DNA of 64,000 bases, from NCBI GenBank assembly GCA_029781865.1, contig JAKOVW010000054.1:248001-312000 (forward strand). The letters are read 5' to 3'. The stretch is from Bacteroidota bacterium. GTDB lineage: Bacteria; Bacteroidota; Bacteroidia; Chitinophagales; Saprospiraceae. The notes below the pieces were generated by a model. It saw only the letters and a program-made list of their open reading frames with translations. It did no database searches and had not been told where the DNA came from. Of this stretch, positions 9,329-19,325 are shown in pieces; position 1 is the first letter of the stretch, and each line of letters begins with the position of its first letter. The position numbers were made by a program, and so were the translations under genes.

Positions 9329-11965
9329 TCCAAAGTGTTTTTTCATTAAATCCTTAAACCGTTTTGTCATTCTGATTTTTTCAAACAATGGCTCTTGTAA
9401 TATAGGATCTGAAACCGGGTAATATCTATCCAATGATTTTTCTAAAAAATCCAAGGCAATTTTTTGGTCTCCGTGTTTTGAATAATATTTCGCCAGACCG
9501 TAATAACCTTCATACCCAAGAGGCATCCAGTCAATTGCTTTATTATAGAATATTATAGCTTCGGAGTCGCGACTTTGTTGAAGCAAGAAATCACCATACA
9601 TCGCGTCTGCAATATCATATCCATAAAATATAGTAACTGGAAAATGAAGCGCTGATTTAAAAAGACTATCCGCTTTTTGATAATTACCTTTTCTATTTTC
9701 CAATTCACCTAACCAACTCCTGCCCAAAATCGCGGCAATCTGCGGAGCTGGATCAATATTTATTCCTTTTTCTAAAAGTTGTTGGGCTTTTGTGTAATTC
9801 CCGTTGTATAATGCAATTTTTCCTGCCAATACATACGAATTAGCTATAAAATCCATTGATGAAACCTGCGATTCCATCACCTGTTTGGCATAATCCAGGG
9901 CTTTGTCAAATTTTTTATTTAAAAAATAATACTCTCCTAACTCATAGTAAATATCATTTACATTTACAGATGCAGTTCGTAAGCTTTGATCTTTGTTGTT
10001 TAGCTCAATGGCTTCATTCACTCGTTTTGTACTAATAAGTGCTTTAAAGTACCAGAACCAGGCCCAATTGTGTGCATTCGGTTCTATTTCGAGTGCATGT
10101 TTAGCATATTTAAATACATTATCCCAATCTCTCATTTCGCCATGCGTTTGGGTTAATGTCCCCCACGCATTAAATAAATTGGGTTTAGCCTGAATCAATT
10201 TCAAGCAAATAGAATCAGCTTCTTTATATCGATGATGCTTTTGCATAACCCATGACAATAAAAGATTCATCATATATGAATTTGGTTTATGGACAAGTGC
10301 ATTACGAATTATCTCTTCAGCTCTTGATGGCTGGACCTTTGCATTTAGAAAATCATCCGCTAAATCGTTATAGGGTATCAACCAATCCGGTGCCAATTCA
10401 ATCGCTTTATTACAATAAATTTCAAGTGAATCCTTCGAAATATCATGTTGGTTGCGATATAATATTCCGAGTGCATGATAAACATATGCCGCGTCTGGGG
10501 CATATGCTATTGCTTCCAATAATAGGGATTTTGCTTTCAGTCTCAACGAATCCCGTTTACCAGCGTCTTCTTCTGCTGCGAGTTTTATTTTAAATAACAA
10601 ATACGCTTCAAAATATTTCTGTTGTGAATATAAAAGTGGATAACTGTAATGATCTTTTCCCATCAGCTCAATGGCCCGCGCCAGGTATTTTGGGTACTCT
10701 GAATATTTGTTTGGATTAAAAAGCCAGTTGTTGTATTCATACGGATCATCTGCAAGTAAGGCATTCAATGCTTGTTGCACCACATCCTGAAGCGTTGCGG
10801 CATAATTTCTCCGCATGGCAGCATGAAGTGCCTTTAAATCCTGAATGCTATTAAGATGATCAAACAATAAATCGGCACAGATAATATTTTGTGAATCTTT
10901 ATTAAAAAAGAAATTTTTGGATTTTAATGCGGCCTTAAACGCGTTGTATTGACTGCGGGTCGCTTCATCCACCTTCATGAGTGTTACTTCTTCAATACCC
11001 CGGACATCCTGATAGGCCAGAATCCTACTATCTGAATACGCCTTCTTCTCCAACATAGCCAGTGCATTCAGGTCCACTTTTGCAATCGATTCATATTTAT
11101 CACCAATAACTACAGGTATCTGTTTCATTGGATTCACTTCTTTACTGACATGCTCTTCCAGATAGTTATTCAGTTCCATTAAACTAATGATTCCATCTGA
11201 ATTCTGATCTGCATATCCGTAAAGTCCCTGAACCAGAAAATAACTGAATACGCCACGACCACCACCCCATTGCTCGCCTTCCATACTATATTCATTTGGC
11301 TGGCAAGACAAAATTTTAATTTCATTTGCAAACTGATTTGCCAGACTTTGTGCTGTAGCCTGCGAACCGCCGACGCTGCTTCCTGCTAATTTTCCGGAAT
11401 GACAGGCATCAGCAATAATGAGCGTTTTCACTTTGTCATCAGAAAGTGTATTGACAACATCTTGCAGATCCGTCAGATGAAATGCACCTGCCGCATAATT
11501 ATTCGGAGGAGAGTCATAGCATAATAAATAACCGCGGTTGTATTTTGTCTTTGTTTCGATATCACCATGTCCGGAAAAATAAATGATCGCCTGATCACCT
11601 GTCTTGCAATTATCGATCAACCAATCCAATGCCGCGCCAAATTGTGCACGCGTTGCTTTTTGATTTGTAAGTAATTTAATATTGTCATCTTGCACACTTC
11701 CTCCACCAGGTGATTTCATCCAATCTACAAAAGCAAGCGCATCGCGGTCAGCGTATTTTAAATCGGGAATGTCTTTGTCCTGGTAGTCAGAGATACCGAC
11801 GACGACGGCGTAGGTAGAAGTTTTCAGTTGGCAGTTGGCAGTTGGCAGTTGGCTCTTCGGTGATATTGGCGTTGCTCCTTTTTGACTATAAATATTATCA
11901 ATTAAAAGGCATAATACAAAGATGATCCATGTAATGACATTTAATATTTTTAGTGAATCATTCAT
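9296..11965 (-). CDS. Secreted caspase-fold protease with TPR repeats (copy 2)
   Basis: An 889-residue paralogue of the protein at 1585-4251, collinear over its whole length. Signal peptide at about 1-27; caspase domain at about 48-290 with His133 (YFSGHGD) and Cys188 (IADACHSG); an intact EF-hand-like loop (DQNSDGIISLMEL); a VVQQALNALLADDPYEYNNW segment; then TPR-type helical repeats to the end. Residues 38-49 (SQLPTANCQLKT) are encoded by four perfect CAGTTGG heptamers. The gene follows susD copy 2 by about 105 bp and precedes susC copy 1. Catalytic residues are kept, so an active secreted cysteine protease is expected; substrate unknown. Confidence 0.88.
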   Translation of the reverse strand: MNDSLKILNVITWIIFVLCLLIDNIYSQKGATPISPKSQLPTANCQLKTSTYAVVVGISDYQDKDIPDLKYADRDALAFVDWMKSPGGGSVQDDNIKLLTNQKATRAQFGAALDWLIDNCKTGDQAIIYFSGHGDIETKTKYNRGYLLCYDSPPNNYAAGAFHLTDLQDVVNTLSDDKVKTLIIADACHSGKLAGSSVGGSQATAQSLANQFANEIKILSCQPNEYSMEGEQWGGGRGVFSYFLVQGLYGYADQNSDGIISLMELNNYLEEHVSKEVNPMKQIPVVIGDKYESIAKVDLNALAMLEKKAYSDSRILAYQDVRGIEEVTLMKVDEATRSQYNAFKAALKSKNFFFNKDSQNIICADLLFDHLNSIQDLKALHAAMRRNYAATLQDVVQQALNALLADDPYEYNNWLFNPNKYSEYPKYLARAIELMGKDHYSYPLLYSQQKYFEAYLLFKIKLAAEEDAGKRDSLRLKAKSLLLEAIAYAPDAAYVYHALGILYRNQHDISKDSLEIYCNKAIELAPDWLIPYNDLADDFLNAKVQPSRAEEIIRNALVHKPNSYMMNLLLSWVMQKHHRYKEADSICLKLIQAKPNLFNAWGTLTQTHGEMRDWDNVFKYAKHALEIEPNAHNWAWFWYFKALISTKRVNEAIELNNKDQSLRTASVNVNDIYYELGEYYFLNKKFDKALDYAKQVMESQVSSMDFIANSYVLAGKIALYNGNYTKAQQLLEKGINIDPAPQIAAILGRSWLGELENRKGNYQKADSLFKSALHFPVTIFYGYDIADAMYGDFLLQQSRDSEAIIFYNKAIDWMPLGYEGYYGLAKYYSKHGDQKIALDFLEKSLDRYYPVSDPILQEPLFEKIRMTKRFKDLMKKHFGGNEKLKMNNE
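11825..11852. repeat. Heptamer array inside caspase copy 2, CAGTTGG x4
   Basis: Four perfect CAGTTGG units on the plus strand, in frame in the minus-strand caspase gene, encode part of SQLPTANCQLKT between the signal peptide and the catalytic domain. Confidence 0.88.
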
Positions 11966-12046
11966 GAATATAAGTAATTTTCATTCTGAATAAATAAATT
12001 TGATTTTCATTTCTTGCCCATATTGATTGGTTATTCCGATGATATC

Positions 12047-12074
12047 AACTCATAACTCATCACTTCTAACTCAT
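12047..12074. repeat. Heptanucleotide repeat overlapping susD stop, AACTCAT type
   Basis: Four 7-bp units (AACTCAT three times, CACTTCT once). The last unit contains the TGA stop codon of the minus-strand susD copy 2. Confidence 0.75.
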
Positions 12075-13588
12075 TTTACGTCCCACCACAATCTCGTTGT
12101 TAGTTTATCAAATCCAGGTCCACCTAACATCAAAACTGCATTTTGATAATTTGCACTGTTTAGACTTTGCTCATCAGAAGGATAGATTAGTCGAAGAGGA
12201 GCAATTTTTGTATCGTCAAAATTGATGGATCCACCCACAGGCAAAATAAATTTCTTAAAATCCAATCGTCTCCATTCGCTCCAGGCCTGAATGCCTTGCA
12301 TAAAAAGAGCCAGCCATTTTTGTACTCCGATTTTTTGTTTCCAATCACCGGTTGCAAGATTATAATTGATTGTAGGTTGAGCCAGATAACTATCAATAGT
12401 AGTAGCGTCAGTTATTCCCCATTCTTTCATGGACGCACGAATGCCTTCATTATACCATTGCTCTGCGCTTCCACCAACATTCCATCCTCTTTCTTTAGCT
12501 TCAGCTAGAATAAAACATACTTCGGCATAATTCATCAAACAGGCATTGGCATCTGGACGAAGCACATCATACGGTTTAAAATCACTTCTACCCTGATTTA
12601 GTATAGCAGCTCCACTAGGTAGTGAATATAGTTGTGAACCCTGACTTGCCGCTACATTACTATTTTGGCCATATGGTCTTCCAAAATATCCACCACCCTG
12701 TGCGCGTTCATCTGCCCAAACATACAATCTCGGATCGTTAAGTGGTTTTAAAGTACTATCAATGAGCACATCAGAAAGACACAAAACTGCAACGCCACGT
12801 GATAACCATATTTGAAAAATCGGGTTATTATTTGGTGTTGAGTTCAGGTATTTAAAATTTGCATTATCATTATTACTATTAAATGCATTCTGATATCCAT
12901 TTTCTATTTCGGTTTGAGATATTTTCGCTTCCACATCACTCATGCGCATTGCTATGCGAAGTATTAGTGAATGCGCAAACTTTTTCCATTTAGCAACATC
13001 GCCATTATAAATAATATCCGCTCCACCATAACTATCATAGGTAGCATCCATCATTGATATAGCGGTTTTCAATTCACCAATGATACCTAAATATATAACT
13101 CTCATACTGTCGTATTTAGGAGCGCGATTATTGGCGCCTTCCAAAGCATCTTTATAAGGCACCGCACCAAAAATATCACTAACATATTCAAATGTATAAG
13201 CTCTCAGTACCGTGGCAATAGCAATTTTATTATTGTCTTCCGCTAGCTTGAGACCAGGTTTATTATGCACAATGTTTACTATTCGTTCAAGATCCTTTAA
13301 CGTAACTGAATAAATAGACTGAAACCATCCATTTTGATCTTGAGGCCTTATATCATACCTGCTTATATCAGTATAATTACTCTGTGCCCAGGTTTGCGAT
13401 AGAACTTCAGGTAAAGCTGAGTTTTGAAAAACATTATCTGCCAATATTTTTTCACAGTTAGTAAGTAAAACTTCCGGAGGAACAATTTGTGGATTGTTTG
13501 GATCTGAGTTTATATCACCGAAATCTTTTCCACAAGAATAAATACAAACTAGAAATATAATTGCACAGAAATAAATTCTTTTTTTCAT
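12071..13588 (-). CDS. SusD/RagB-family lipoprotein (copy 2)
   Basis: A 505-residue SusD-like lipoprotein with a signal peptide ending in a lipobox (CIYSC, Cys19) and the family's FGDINSDPNNPQIVPPEVLL start. Later features match copy 1: the AYTFEYVSDIFGAVPY region, the WKKFAHSLILRIAMR helix and the KIGVQKWLALFMQGIQAWSEWRR helix, ending LWWDVK. It starts 44 bp after susC copy 2 and is followed by caspase copy 2, so the module order is identical to the downstream set. Role: surface ligand capture for the partner SusC. Confidence 0.93.
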   Translation of the reverse strand: MKKRIYFCAIIFLVCIYSCGKDFGDINSDPNNPQIVPPEVLLTNCEKILADNVFQNSALPEVLSQTWAQSNYTDISRYDIRPQDQNGWFQSIYSVTLKDLERIVNIVHNKPGLKLAEDNNKIAIATVLRAYTFEYVSDIFGAVPYKDALEGANNRAPKYDSMRVIYLGIIGELKTAISMMDATYDSYGGADIIYNGDVAKWKKFAHSLILRIAMRMSDVEAKISQTEIENGYQNAFNSNNDNANFKYLNSTPNNNPIFQIWLSRGVAVLCLSDVLIDSTLKPLNDPRLYVWADERAQGGGYFGRPYGQNSNVAASQGSQLYSLPSGAAILNQGRSDFKPYDVLRPDANACLMNYAEVCFILAEAKERGWNVGGSAEQWYNEGIRASMKEWGITDATTIDSYLAQPTINYNLATGDWKQKIGVQKWLALFMQGIQAWSEWRRLDFKKFILPVGGSINFDDTKIAPLRLIYPSDEQSLNSANYQNAVLMLGGPGFDKLTTRLWWDVK

Positions 13589-13632
13589 AATTATACAAAT
13601 TAATGTAAGTTAATTAAGTCATTTAATATTAC

Positions 13633-16600
13633 TTAAAACCTAAAATTCAAATTACATCCTATAGATCGTGTTGAAGGAAGAGCAGCTCCTTCAAAACCAT
13701 AAATATTGTTCGTGCTTGTTGCCATGTCGGGATCGAGGTTTGGTAAGTTTTTGTAAAGAATTGCTAGATTACGACCAACTATGGAAATAGTAGCGTCTAT
13801 AATTTTTACTTTTGCTAACCATCTTTTTGGAATTGTATAGCTTAATGAGACCTCTCTTAATTTTATAAACGATCCATCATATAAATCCTGTTTATTGATA
13901 TAATATCCACTTGCATGAAATTTATAATAATCATAATTTATTTTTTTTGTATTTTTTTGCCCAGAACTTATATAAGTGTCGTCAAGCAAGGTCGCTGTGT
14001 TTCCACCTCCATCCAAAATAGGATTGCCGTTACTATCGAGTACTGCTAGTATACCGTTATACAATATCCCATTTTCTCTAATGCCTCCTTCTGCTGTTTC
14101 AGCAAAAAGCCCGGTGACTTTTCCATTAGTATTTGTTATTGAAAAAACATCACCTCCTTTTCTAAAGTCTATGAATACTTTTAAACTTAAACCTTTCCAA
14201 CTAAATGTGTTTGTGAAGCCTCCGATAAAATCTGGCGTAATATTTCCAATGGGCATTACACCTGGGGATACAAGATAATATCCAGTATTGGGATCTATTA
14301 ATTTATTGCCTGCATTGTCGAACAAAAAATTAGTGCCAAGTATTGTGCCATAAGACTTTCCAATAAGTGCATTAATTGAAACAACGTCCGAAGCAAGAGG
14401 TAAATTAGTAATTGATGGATCATTAGGAAGTATTGATTCTATTTTGTTTCTGTTCAGGCCATAATTAAAAATTATCTCCCACTTAAAATCATGTTTGTTA
14501 TAAGGAATGGCACGCAATACAAGTTCGATTCCTTTGTTGCTGATTTCCCCGGCATTTACATACTGATAATCAAATCCAGTTGTTGTAGATGTATGCAGAG
14601 GGATGATCTGATTGTTGGTCATTCCTGAATACAGTGATATGTCAATACCAAGTCTATCATTAAAAAAACGAAGGTCAGATCCTATTTCTATAGAAGAAGT
14701 TTGTTCGGATTTAAGTTGTTCATTATTCAAAGTATTAGATAAGGTATAATTTGGAATATTACCAAAACTTGGATTGTGATTATAGGTTGTAAAAATGTTA
14801 TATGGATCAGTATCACCGCCTACTTTAGCTAAGCCTATGCGAAATTTACCAAATGACAATTTTGGAATCTTAAAATCTTCCGAAAACACATATGCAAGCG
14901 AGGCGGAAGGGTAAAAATATCCATTCGCATTATCAGGCAATGTGCTTGACCAATCTTGACGCCCGGTTAAGTCCAAAAATAGCTTGCTAGCAAATCCAAA
15001 ACTAACACCTCCAAATAAACTTTCTATTTCCTTTTGATACAATGTATTTTCAATAATTGGCCGGTCTACTGAATTTTGCAAATTATAAATATCAGGAATA
15101 TTCATTCCCCCCACAGTAGCTCCAAAATTTCGCACTGTTTTTCTCCAGAGTTTATTTGCACCTCCAAATACACTGACAGATAGATTATCTCTAATGTATT
15201 TATCCGCTTTTACAATTAAATCTGTATTTGTCTCATTGACATGATATTTATCCAAAGTATATTGTGGTAGAAGCAAACTTCCAAATGCAATACGCTCCTC
15301 TCTGAATTCATCATAAAAATCAGTTAAAACTCTTCCTGTTGCACTTAGCCAACTATTGAATTTATAGGTGAGTCCTACATTCCCAAAAACCCGATCCCTT
15401 CCATCCGTTTCATAATTTTTATATCTAACCCAATATGGGTTATCCCAGTATTGAGGCCGCGGATTATCGGCACTCTGCCGATTCCAAGTTCGCATTGATC
15501 CATCTGGGTTTTCATAACTCATTAGATCAGCAAATCGCAAATCAGTATGCCACCATTGAGACAAACTAGCTAATGGATTAAAACCACCTCTAAAATCAAA
15601 TGTAACTGCTGCGCGCCCTAAGCTGTTAGATTTCACATAATTAGCACCCACAAAAGCCTGTAATGAGGGTGTTAAATGGAGCGAGCCATTGAAACTTATA
15701 GTGTTTCGCTGCATATTTGAGTTTGGGAAAATGCCTTTTTGATCGTAACGGTTATAAGAAAGGCGAAATGAAGAAATTTCATTACCTCCATCTATTGCAA
15801 TGTTTTGGCTACTGGTTACCCCCGTTTCAAAATATTTTATTGGATTATCTCCAACTTGCCATAAACGGCTTTTCCCAAAATGCGAAGTATCCCAATTATC
15901 CCAGGAGTTCCAATCACGAAAAAATAATTTATTTTGATTGGCACCAAATCCATTCGGGAAACTAAACTGATAATGAAGACTATCCCATTTCAAACTTTCC
16001 AGATGTTTAAAATGCTGATCAGTAGATGTAGCAAATCGCACGCCACTACTTTCGTCAACTCCATATATTGGAACCAAATCAAAAGTTTGGTAGGTCGAAT
16101 TTATAGATCCATCAGGATTATATGTGATCAACTTCGTTTTGTAAAAGCCCGAATTATCAGAATAACCACGAGGAAGCAGATCAACACCTCCTCCGTATTG
16201 ATTTTGAATTTTAGGAAAAACGGCGACATTATCAAAAGTCACACTTGAATTGAAAGTAATTCCAATGCCGTGCTTTGATTTACTTCCTTTTTTTGAAGTG
16301 ATTATAATCACGCCATTTGCACCACGCGAACCATAGAGAGCGGCGGCGGCCTGGCCTTTCAAGACATTGATATTTTCAATATCATTTGGATTAATATCCT
16401 GAATAGCATTGCCATAATCATTTTGACTTTGATAAATTGCACCACTACCATTTCCGAAGACCTGAGGTAAATTGGTAAAATTTGAATTGTCCATTGGAAT
16501 TCCATCAACAACAAACAATGGTTGATTCTCACCATTTATCGAGCGAATTCCACGGATTGTAATTCTGGATGAGCCACCCATATTTCCACCCGCAGAACCC

Positions 16601-17049
16601 ATTACAGAAACACCTGCCGCACGTCCTTCTAATTCATTTACAAAATTGCTACTAATAACTTGTGAAATATCTTCGCTATTAATTCTGGATGTTGCATATC
16701 CTAGGGATTTTTCCTCTCTTCTTATTCCCAATGCAGTTACAATCGCCATTTCTAATTGAACGCCTTTATTTAAAATCACGTCAACTTGGTTAAAAATAGT
16801 AAGTTCGATTTCTTTAGATTCAAATCCAGTATAACTAATTACAAGTATGTTTTTATCACTTGGAACAACAAGCTTAAACTTTCCTTCAAGATCCGAAACA
16901 GTTCCTATAGTCGTGCCCTTTACAATAATATTAGCGCCTATAATTCTCCCTCCAGCAGGATCGCTGACCGTTCCCTGAACCGTTCTTTGTGCATAAATTA
17001 AATTATAGGTGCAGAGTAGTGTTAAAAAAGCAAGTACGTACTTTTTCAT
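13633..17049 (-). CDS. SusC/RagA-family TonB-linked outer membrane transporter (copy 2)
   Basis: A 1138-residue TonB-dependent transporter: signal peptide (1-20), CarboxypepD_reg-like domain (about 22-100), plug domain (about 105-260, with ITIRGIRSINGENQPLFVVDGIPMD and the VLKGQAAAALYGSRGANGV segment), then the beta-barrel to a terminal LNFRF. It is the first gene of the minus-strand block and probably its transcription start. It differs clearly from copy 1 in the barrel, so the two modules are likely to recognise different ligands although the architecture was duplicated. Confidence 0.95.
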   Translation of the reverse strand: MKKYVLAFLTLLCTYNLIYAQRTVQGTVSDPAGGRIIGANIIVKGTTIGTVSDLEGKFKLVVPSDKNILVISYTGFESKEIELTIFNQVDVILNKGVQLEMAIVTALGIRREEKSLGYATSRINSEDISQVISSNFVNELEGRAAGVSVMGSAGGNMGGSSRITIRGIRSINGENQPLFVVDGIPMDNSNFTNLPQVFGNGSGAIYQSQNDYGNAIQDINPNDIENINVLKGQAAAALYGSRGANGVIIITSKKGSKSKHGIGITFNSSVTFDNVAVFPKIQNQYGGGVDLLPRGYSDNSGFYKTKLITYNPDGSINSTYQTFDLVPIYGVDESSGVRFATSTDQHFKHLESLKWDSLHYQFSFPNGFGANQNKLFFRDWNSWDNWDTSHFGKSRLWQVGDNPIKYFETGVTSSQNIAIDGGNEISSFRLSYNRYDQKGIFPNSNMQRNTISFNGSLHLTPSLQAFVGANYVKSNSLGRAAVTFDFRGGFNPLASLSQWWHTDLRFADLMSYENPDGSMRTWNRQSADNPRPQYWDNPYWVRYKNYETDGRDRVFGNVGLTYKFNSWLSATGRVLTDFYDEFREERIAFGSLLLPQYTLDKYHVNETNTDLIVKADKYIRDNLSVSVFGGANKLWRKTVRNFGATVGGMNIPDIYNLQNSVDRPIIENTLYQKEIESLFGGVSFGFASKLFLDLTGRQDWSSTLPDNANGYFYPSASLAYVFSEDFKIPKLSFGKFRIGLAKVGGDTDPYNIFTTYNHNPSFGNIPNYTLSNTLNNEQLKSEQTSSIEIGSDLRFFNDRLGIDISLYSGMTNNQIIPLHTSTTTGFDYQYVNAGEISNKGIELVLRAIPYNKHDFKWEIIFNYGLNRNKIESILPNDPSITNLPLASDVVSINALIGKSYGTILGTNFLFDNAGNKLIDPNTGYYLVSPGVMPIGNITPDFIGGFTNTFSWKGLSLKVFIDFRKGGDVFSITNTNGKVTGLFAETAEGGIRENGILYNGILAVLDSNGNPILDGGGNTATLLDDTYISSGQKNTKKINYDYYKFHASGYYINKQDLYDGSFIKLREVSLSYTIPKRWLAKVKIIDATISIVGRNLAILYKNLPNLDPDMATSTNNIYGFEGAALPSTRSIGCNLNFRF

Positions 17050-17937
17050 GATCCTTGAAGCTGATTAACGCAATAATTTGTCTAAGTCCATACCAAAGCT
17101 ATCAATAATTCATTTGGCTTTAATTAAATTTTTAAATAATTTAATTATTCGTCAAACAACATGATTTTATTAAATTCATTTTAAAATGAATGATTAGGCT
17201 AATAAATTCCTTCGCTTTTAATTACAAGCCAATGAAGCTCTCCTAATATTGAATAATTAAACTGTTTAAGTGTTATCAGCAAATAAACTAAAATCAAAAT
17301 ATTTAATCAATAAAATACTTCATTCAATCAGTGATACGGCTTATTCAATAAGCCAAAACCGAAATCTAGAATATCAATTCGAATATATTAAGTCCCCAAA
17401 ACTGATTTTTACCCTATTCGGCTTAACCAGAATTTATATAGAAAAAGGCCATATTAGGCATGCTAAGTTTGCTTCCTTTATCTAACTTAATGGTCTGCTT
17501 TTACATGAGGTCCTTACATTTACTTTCCCAAGCCCAGACTTTATCTGGAGAGACTTTGCACCATCGGGAGTCATTAATTAATGACGGTCACCCCCTTTTG
17601 CGATTATCTTCATTACATCCCCAAACTTTGTAAAATGAGCTGAAAAAGAGGTTTTTGTCCTTAAAATCGCGAACCACAGCTGTAATACTTAACTAAATAC
17701 ACCATACGAATTCCGATAGCGGCATTCATAAAAAAAGTGTTCCAATTACTGATCTTTGAAATGTCGTGTTTCATCCAATTTTATCCTATGTAATTTCGGT
17801 GACTGCCATTTCAATCCTCTATACAATTTGAAATTTCAAATTATGCATTACCATCGGATCAATACCTTGAATCGGAATACCAATTAATTTGAATTATCTT
17901 GTCGCGGGTTAAACATTGCATTTAAATTTTTTAGTCC
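17050..17937. other. 888-bp intergenic region between susC and the APC antiporter
   Basis: Divergent promoter region for the minus-strand SusCD/caspase block and the plus-strand antiporter. No convincing gene is visible; a 71-codon open frame at 17270-17485 has no recognisable features. A perfect 16-bp palindrome (GTCATTAATTAATGAC) lies at 17570-17585, and a candidate minus-strand -7 box near susC. Confidence 0.5.
17094..17101 (-). promoter_or_regulatory. Candidate -7 box of the susC copy 2 operon
   Basis: TAGCTTTG on the minus strand matches the Bacteroidota -7 consensus TAnnTTTG, 45 bp before the susC start. No good TTTG was found at the expected -33 spacing, so the call is weak. Confidence 0.35.
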
Positions 17938-19269
17938 ATGCCGGAGATACCAAATACAAACAACAAACTTGGACTTTGGACCAGCACATCATTGGTTGTC
18001 GGAAATATGATCGGTTCCGGTGTGTTTTTAATGCCGGCAGCACTGGCTTCATATGGTGGTATCAGTTTATTCGGATGGCTTTTCTCGGCAATCGGAGCTA
18101 TTTTACTTGCCAGGGTATTCGCCAATTTAAGCAAGCTCGTACCTCAAACAGATGGTGGTCCTTATGCCTATACGCATAAAGGATTCGGAGATTTTGCAGG
18201 ATTTCTGGTTGCCTGGGGTTATTGGATTTCCATCTGGTGCTCGAATGCAGCCATTACGGTTTCATTAATCAGTGCATTGAGTACTTTTTTTCCGGAGCTT
18301 GCAAGTAATCCGGTTCTTTCGATATTCACGGGATTAGCTGCAATCTGGTTTCTCACCTGGATAAATACACTTGGTGTTGTGGCATCCGGTCATTTGCAAT
18401 TGATGACTACGATACTAAAAATTATTCCATTACTACTCATCGGCATTGCAGGATTCTTTTTTATGAATTTATCCAATTTTTCTCCATTTAACACCAGCGG
18501 TACTTCCGACTTTGCTGCCATTTCTGCAACTGCAAGTTTTACTTTTTTTGCTTTTTTAGGTTTTGAATGCGCCACGATACCATCCTGTAGTGTATCCAAT
18601 CCGGATAAAACCATTCCAAGGGCTACCATGCTGGGAACTTTGCTTGCAACCATCATCTATATGTTGAGCAGCGCCAGTATTCTGGGAATGATCCCGGCAA
18701 AGGAATTACAACATTCCGTTACTCCATTTGCGGATGCTGCCGTAATGATCTGGGGCAATGCATCTAAATACTGGGTAAGTGCCGGTGTGGCAATCGCTGC
18801 TTTTGGTGCTTTAAATGGCTGGATACTCATCCAGGGTCAAATACCTTTTGCTATAGCTAAGGACAATTTGTTTCCGGCTATTTTTGGTAAACAAAATAAC
18901 AAAGGAGTACCGGGAACCGGAATTATTATTTCCAGTATATTAGTATCCGTACTCATGATGATGAATTATACCAAAGGATTGGTGGAACAATACAAATTTT
19001 TGATTCTGCTCTCCACTGTAACTGTTTTGGTTGCTTATCTTTTTTCGGTTGCTTCCTATATAGTGATCAAAATGAACACAAAACTTCTGAAATCAAAATC
19101 CAACTGGATTCCAGCCATTCTTCTATCCATATTTGCATTCGCATTTTCTCTATGGGTCATCGCAGGCTCCGGACAAGAAACAGTTTACTGGGGATTTATT
19201 TTATTGCTTTCCGGAATACCTTTTTATGTTCTGATCTTATGGAATCGAAAAGCAAAAGAGGAAAAATAA
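17938..19269 (+). CDS. APC-family basic amino acid antiporter (AdiC/PotE-like)
   Basis: A 443-residue inner-membrane protein with about 12 hydrophobic segments. The N-terminal GNMIGSGVFLMPAALASYGG matches the substrate-binding first helix of AdiC/PotE-type transporters (GSG motif), and the GGPYAYTHKGFGDFAGF stretch is typical of the basic amino acid/polyamine antiporter group. These exchange arginine, lysine, ornithine or their amines. The following gene encodes a guanidino-group hydrolase, 56 bp downstream on the same strand, which suggests arginine or agmatine-like traffic. Exact substrate is inferred. Confidence 0.87.
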   Translation: MPEIPNTNNKLGLWTSTSLVVGNMIGSGVFLMPAALASYGGISLFGWLFSAIGAILLARVFANLSKLVPQTDGGPYAYTHKGFGDFAGFLVAWGYWISIWCSNAAITVSLISALSTFFPELASNPVLSIFTGLAAIWFLTWINTLGVVASGHLQLMTTILKIIPLLLIGIAGFFFMNLSNFSPFNTSGTSDFAAISATASFTFFAFLGFECATIPSCSVSNPDKTIPRATMLGTLLATIIYMLSSASILGMIPAKELQHSVTPFADAAVMIWGNASKYWVSAGVAIAAFGALNGWILIQGQIPFAIAKDNLFPAIFGKQNNKGVPGTGIIISSILVSVLMMMNYTKGLVEQYKFLILLSTVTVLVAYLFSVASYIVIKMNTKLLKSKSNWIPAILLSIFAFAFSLWVIAGSGQETVYWGFILLLSGIPFYVLILWNRKAKEEK

Positions 19270-19325
19270 CTGTTATGCTTTTACCTGACAATAACTCAAA
19301 TTTAAAATAAATTCATTTCATTCCC

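Noticed and set aside
17270-17485. 71-codon frame in the large intergenic region
   Set aside because: AT-rich composition, no recognisable motif, no promoter or terminator in place; likely chance.
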